A DNA stretch of 64,000 bases, from assembly GCA_002503285.1 (NCBI GenBank), contig DARI01000010.1:1-64000 (forward strand), read 5' to 3'. Below are positions 61,116 through 64,000 of this stretch, piece by piece. Both the position numbers and the translations under genes were made by a program. The stretch comes from Euryarchaeota archaeon UBA557 (GTDB lineage Archaea; Thermoplasmatota; Poseidoniia; Poseidoniales; Thalassarchaeaceae). Each line of letters starts with the position of its first letter. Within the stretch, counting starts at the first letter, position 1. The notes beneath the pieces are model-generated. The model saw nothing but the letters and a program-made list of their open reading frames with translations, did no database searches and was not told where the DNA came from.

Positions 61116-64000
61116 ATGTCCGTACTTATTATGATGCGCCGTAGAGGGTTTTTGGCTTCAGTGCTCATCATAGTTCTGATAGTCCCTCTGGCTTCATCCT
61201 CAATATTACCAACTAAAAAAACAGATGGCGGACTAGATGCTGACGGAGAATGGCAGAGTAGTATGGAATCTGGCATCCACAACGAGTGGTGGTTAGACTG
61301 GAGCAGAGATAAAAACAATAATATGTTAGATGATAGATTAGAATGGTTATTAGAACAAACCGCAGAAATTCAACAAAATTGGTGGAAAAGAGCACCTAAT
61401 GGTAGTTCAAGAGTAATCGTAGATTATGATCATCACCCTAGTAATAAAGATATAGAGGCACTAGAGGATATTGGAGCAGAAGTAACATTTAGGCCAATTT
61501 ATCTTGATAGTGTAATCATAACAATACCATTTGAACCTATTTTGGACATAAATGGAATTCGCTCATTACAAGGAGTTGTGATGATTGAAGATTTAGGATT
61601 GGCAGAACCAAATATGCATGAAGCAGTTCCTAATATGGGAGTAAATGGAGTTTGGGAAGATTTTGGATTAGACGGTACTGGTTCGACGATAGCAATTCTA
61701 GATACTGGAATTAGAGGAGATCATGAAGGTCTAAATGATATGGATGATGATCCGCTAACATGCGTAACTGAGCCTCCTGATCCTTTAAACCCAAATCCTC
61801 AACCAATATCGGATTGTGATCCGAAAATTATAGGATTTTTCGATGCAGTATTCACTGATGATGAACAAGATCCAGCATCATCATATGATTCTGGGACACA
61901 CGGCAGTCATGTTGCTGGAATTGCAGCCGGAAGTGGAGGAGGGCAAGTTGACCCAATTAGTGGAATAAGATATATTGGAGCTGCCCCTGGTGCATTTCTA
62001 ATAAATATATTAGCATGCTGCGATGGAGACATTGAAGATATTATTCAAGGTGCGGAATGGGCCATAGAAAATAAAGAAAAATACGGCATAGATATTTTGA
62101 CATCTTCACTTGGTGAACAGCAAGTTGAGATTCATTTTGATAATGATGGCAGTTCAGCATGGAGTAGGCAGATGGATTATGTTGTTGAATCTGGAATAAT
62201 TACCACATTATCTGCTGGAAATGAATTTGGAGGAGCCACTTTTGCTGGCTGTAACACAATCGACAGTCCTGGAGATGCAGAATTACCGGTAACTGTTGGA
62301 AGTTTGGATAAAGATCTTGGTTTGGCAATTTATAGCAGTAGAGGATATACCTCAGATTTACGAGTTAAGCCTGATGTAGCAGTAATAGGGTCAAATATAA
62401 TGGCTCCGGATGCTGCAACGAGTGATGGATATATTAGTAAATCTGGAACAAGTATGGCAACTCCCTTGATGGCAGGAATTGCAGCTTTGATGGTACAAGC
62501 AAATCCAGATTTGACCCCTGAAGAATTTAAAGACATCATTCGTGCAGATTCTATTGAAAGGGAATTGACCCTGCTTAATGACCCAGGATTAAATGATTGT
62601 AGTATAATTGAGACTAGGCCAGATAATGAATTTGGATACGGGCAGGCAGATCCTGTAAAATTTGTAGAATCAGCGGGAAGTATCGATCGTTCGCTAAATA
62701 TTTCAATGGATATAGAGACTTTGCAGGTAATAGGTAACCAGAGTTATGTTGGAGGATTTTCTTCTGGAGCAGCACCTGGACAAGGAGAAGTCCAAGTAAG
62801 AGTTGGCGGAGGTATTTGGAAAGGCGCGGCCGATCTTACTGGAGATTGGAGTGAATGGAGAGTAAAACTTGAGCCGCATGAACAATCTGGGAACTCTACA
62901 ATATATGCAAGGTTAGTGATGAGTGAAGATAGTATTTCTCCAGTGGATGCGAAAAGAGTTATACTTATTGATGGAGTTTCCAAAAGTGGAATTGTAAATG
63001 GAGAATTGATATCAATGGGATCATTTATATTCTTCTTTCCATTTATTATAGTCCTAGGAATATTAGCATATGTGATGATTAATGAACGATGGATAGATAA
63101 AATGAAGTCCAATAAGGCATCAAGTAATGTTGAATTAGTATCAAATTATTCAAAAATAGATATGAAATCATTTAACATATTTATTTGGTTTGAAAAAATA
63201 AATAAAGAATGGAACAATGGGACTTCATTGATTGAGAATCAATTTAGAAGATACATTTCTTTGTGTGTTTTATATATTGCCCAAGGATTACCTGCAGGTT
63301 TTACATATGTAGCATTTGTAGCATATCTTACCGACAATGGGACCCCTCCTGCAGATATAGCGATATTATTTGCAACTGTTGCCCTTCCTTGGACATTCAA
63401 ATTTATTTGGGGACCATTAATTGACTTGCTCGTGATTCCCGAGTATGGGATAAGGCGCCCTTGGATCTTATTTGCACAATCTGGAATGGTAATATCATTA
63501 TCAACATTATTATTTATTCCAAATATTGTTGATTCCATAGCATTAGTAACGATATTATTATTCATACATAATCTATTTTCATCGCTACAAGATGTAAGCG
63601 TAGATGCTTTGGCTGTTGACGTATTAAGGCCGGACGAAGTTGCTAAAGCGAATGGATTTATGTTTGCATCTAAGAGAGGTGGAATGATTTTTGGAGGAGC
63701 AGTCCTAGGGTTATTAGTTGTACCTTACGGCATTAAATCTGCGATAATGCTACAAATACCAATATTAATGATTATGATGAGTTTGCCACTTTTCCTACGT
63801 GAGAAACCAGAGAATAAACTATTCCCATGGGAAAGTAGCAGAGAAGAAAATGAAATAACTTTACAAGAAGATGAAGTGATTAAAACTTCAGAATTGACAT
63901 GGGAGGGAGATGATAATCCACGTTTCAAAGGTGCTAGATGGGCAGCAAATAACATATATCATAATAAAATTAGTATTACTGCTGCATTTTTGTGGATTGG
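61116..64000 (+). CDS. Subtilase fused to AmpG-like MFS transporter (partial, runs off the edge)
   Basis: The frame is open without a stop from ATG 61116 to the window end: at least 961 residues. A signal or anchor (FLASVLIIVLIVPLASSS) is followed by an S8 subtilase domain with Asp196 (AILDTGIRGDHEG), His262 (SGTHGSHVAGIAAGSG), the oxyanion Asn in SAGNEFGG and Ser446 (SGTSMATPLMAG). A beta-rich domain, a membrane helix (about 634-654, GSFIFFFPFIIVLGILAYVM), a cytoplasmic linker and then an AmpG-like major facilitator domain follow (LYIAQGLPAGFTYVAFVAYL, FKFIWGPLIDL, RRPWILFAQSGMV, LQDVSVDALAVDVLRPDEVA). All these lie in the same frame with no interrupting stop. It may digest a substrate outside and import the product. 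Confidence 0.85.
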   Translation, partial: MSVLIMMRRRGFLASVLIIVLIVPLASSSILPTKKTDGGLDADGEWQSSMESGIHNEWWLDWSRDKNNNMLDDRLEWLLEQTAEIQQNWWKRAPNGSSRVIVDYDHHPSNKDIEALEDIGAEVTFRPIYLDSVIITIPFEPILDINGIRSLQGVVMIEDLGLAEPNMHEAVPNMGVNGVWEDFGLDGTGSTIAILDTGIRGDHEGLNDMDDDPLTCVTEPPDPLNPNPQPISDCDPKIIGFFDAVFTDDEQDPASSYDSGTHGSHVAGIAAGSGGGQVDPISGIRYIGAAPGAFLINILACCDGDIEDIIQGAEWAIENKEKYGIDILTSSLGEQQVEIHFDNDGSSAWSRQMDYVVESGIITTLSAGNEFGGATFAGCNTIDSPGDAELPVTVGSLDKDLGLAIYSSRGYTSDLRVKPDVAVIGSNIMAPDAATSDGYISKSGTSMATPLMAGIAALMVQANPDLTPEEFKDIIRADSIERELTLLNDPGLNDCSIIETRPDNEFGYGQADPVKFVESAGSIDRSLNISMDIETLQVIGNQSYVGGFSSGAAPGQGEVQVRVGGGIWKGAADLTGDWSEWRVKLEPHEQSGNSTIYARLVMSEDSISPVDAKRVILIDGVSKSGIVNGELISMGSFIFFFPFIIVLGILAYVMINERWIDKMKSNKASSNVELVSNYSKIDMKSFNIFIWFEKINKEWNNGTSLIENQFRRYISLCVLYIAQGLPAGFTYVAFVAYLTDNGTPPADIAILFATVALPWTFKFIWGPLIDLLVIPEYGIRRPWILFAQSGMVISLSTLLFIPNIVDSIALVTILLFIHNLFSSLQDVSVDALAVDVLRPDEVAKANGFMFASKRGGMIFGGAVLGLLVVPYGIKSAIMLQIPILMIMMSLPLFLREKPENKLFPWESSREENEITLQEDEVIKTSELTWEGDDNPRFKGARWAANNIYHNKISITAAFLWI

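Overview
This looks like a chromosomal stretch from a low-GC planktonic marine archaeon of the Thermoplasmatota, most like Marine Group II/III (Poseidoniales-type). I infer this from several sequence features. There is an archaeal shikimate block: amino-dideoxy-heptulosonate synthase, 3-dehydroquinate synthase II, GHMP-type shikimate kinase and chorismate synthase. There is also an archaeal FAD synthetase, a Gar1-like H/ACA protein, a bacterio-opsin-activator type regulator and a tRNA-Leu with an encoded CCA. Alongside these sit many bacterial-like enzymes and very large secreted subtilase/RCC1 proteins, a mixture familiar from that group. The assignment is by gene content only.

Layout. Positions 1-6.3 kb are loosely packed: small membrane proteins, a GC-richer DUF3592 gene, a GNAT enzyme, a cytochrome b561-like protein, ProC, and a decayed RCC1-repeat fragment. 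From 6.3 to 9.4 kb lies a MacB/LolCDE-like ABC exporter. From 9.7 to 16.6 kb come a hemolysin III-like protein, an SDR enzyme, a GST/glutaredoxin-like protein, a TPR protein, a Gar1-like protein carrying two RanBP2-type zinc fingers, and a surface protein.

The most striking part is 16.7-22.5 kb. A lipoprotein with a FEA1/phytotransferrin-like domain, six Cys-containing repeats inside that domain, a double PhnD-like binding lipoprotein, a PhnC-like ATPase and a PhnE-like permease form what I read as a candidate iron-uptake system. Three copies of a DtxR/IdeR-like palindrome (TTTAGG-N4-CCTAAA) lie upstream of the first gene and of the ATPase gene, and a strongly folded RNA element lies between the two lipoprotein genes.

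From 22.5 to 33.6 kb there are gpsA, tRNA-Leu(UAG), a 2200-residue subtilase with two sets of seven RCC1 repeats, a membrane protein and exonuclease III. The shikimate operon is at 33.7-37.4 kb, and a MoxR/DUF58/DUF4350 membrane cluster at 37.4-42.4 kb. From 42.5 to 51.3 kb there is a molybdenum hydroxylase cluster of the 4-hydroxybenzoyl-CoA reductase type with its maturation genes (XdhC, MocA-like), a regulator and a subtilase lipoprotein. A Na/Ca exchanger, a fused 2-oxoacid dehydrogenase E1 with an N-terminal zinc ribbon and a ThiF/MoeB-rhodanese protein follow. A flavin operon (RibB, RibL, riboflavin synthase, RibH, then TrxB) occupies 56.5-60.1 kb. The window ends in a GHMP-kinase-like gene and one long open frame that joins a subtilase to an AmpG-like MFS transporter and runs off the edge.

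No spacer between genes exceeds about 300 bases; the longest (18442-18737) holds the folded RNA element.
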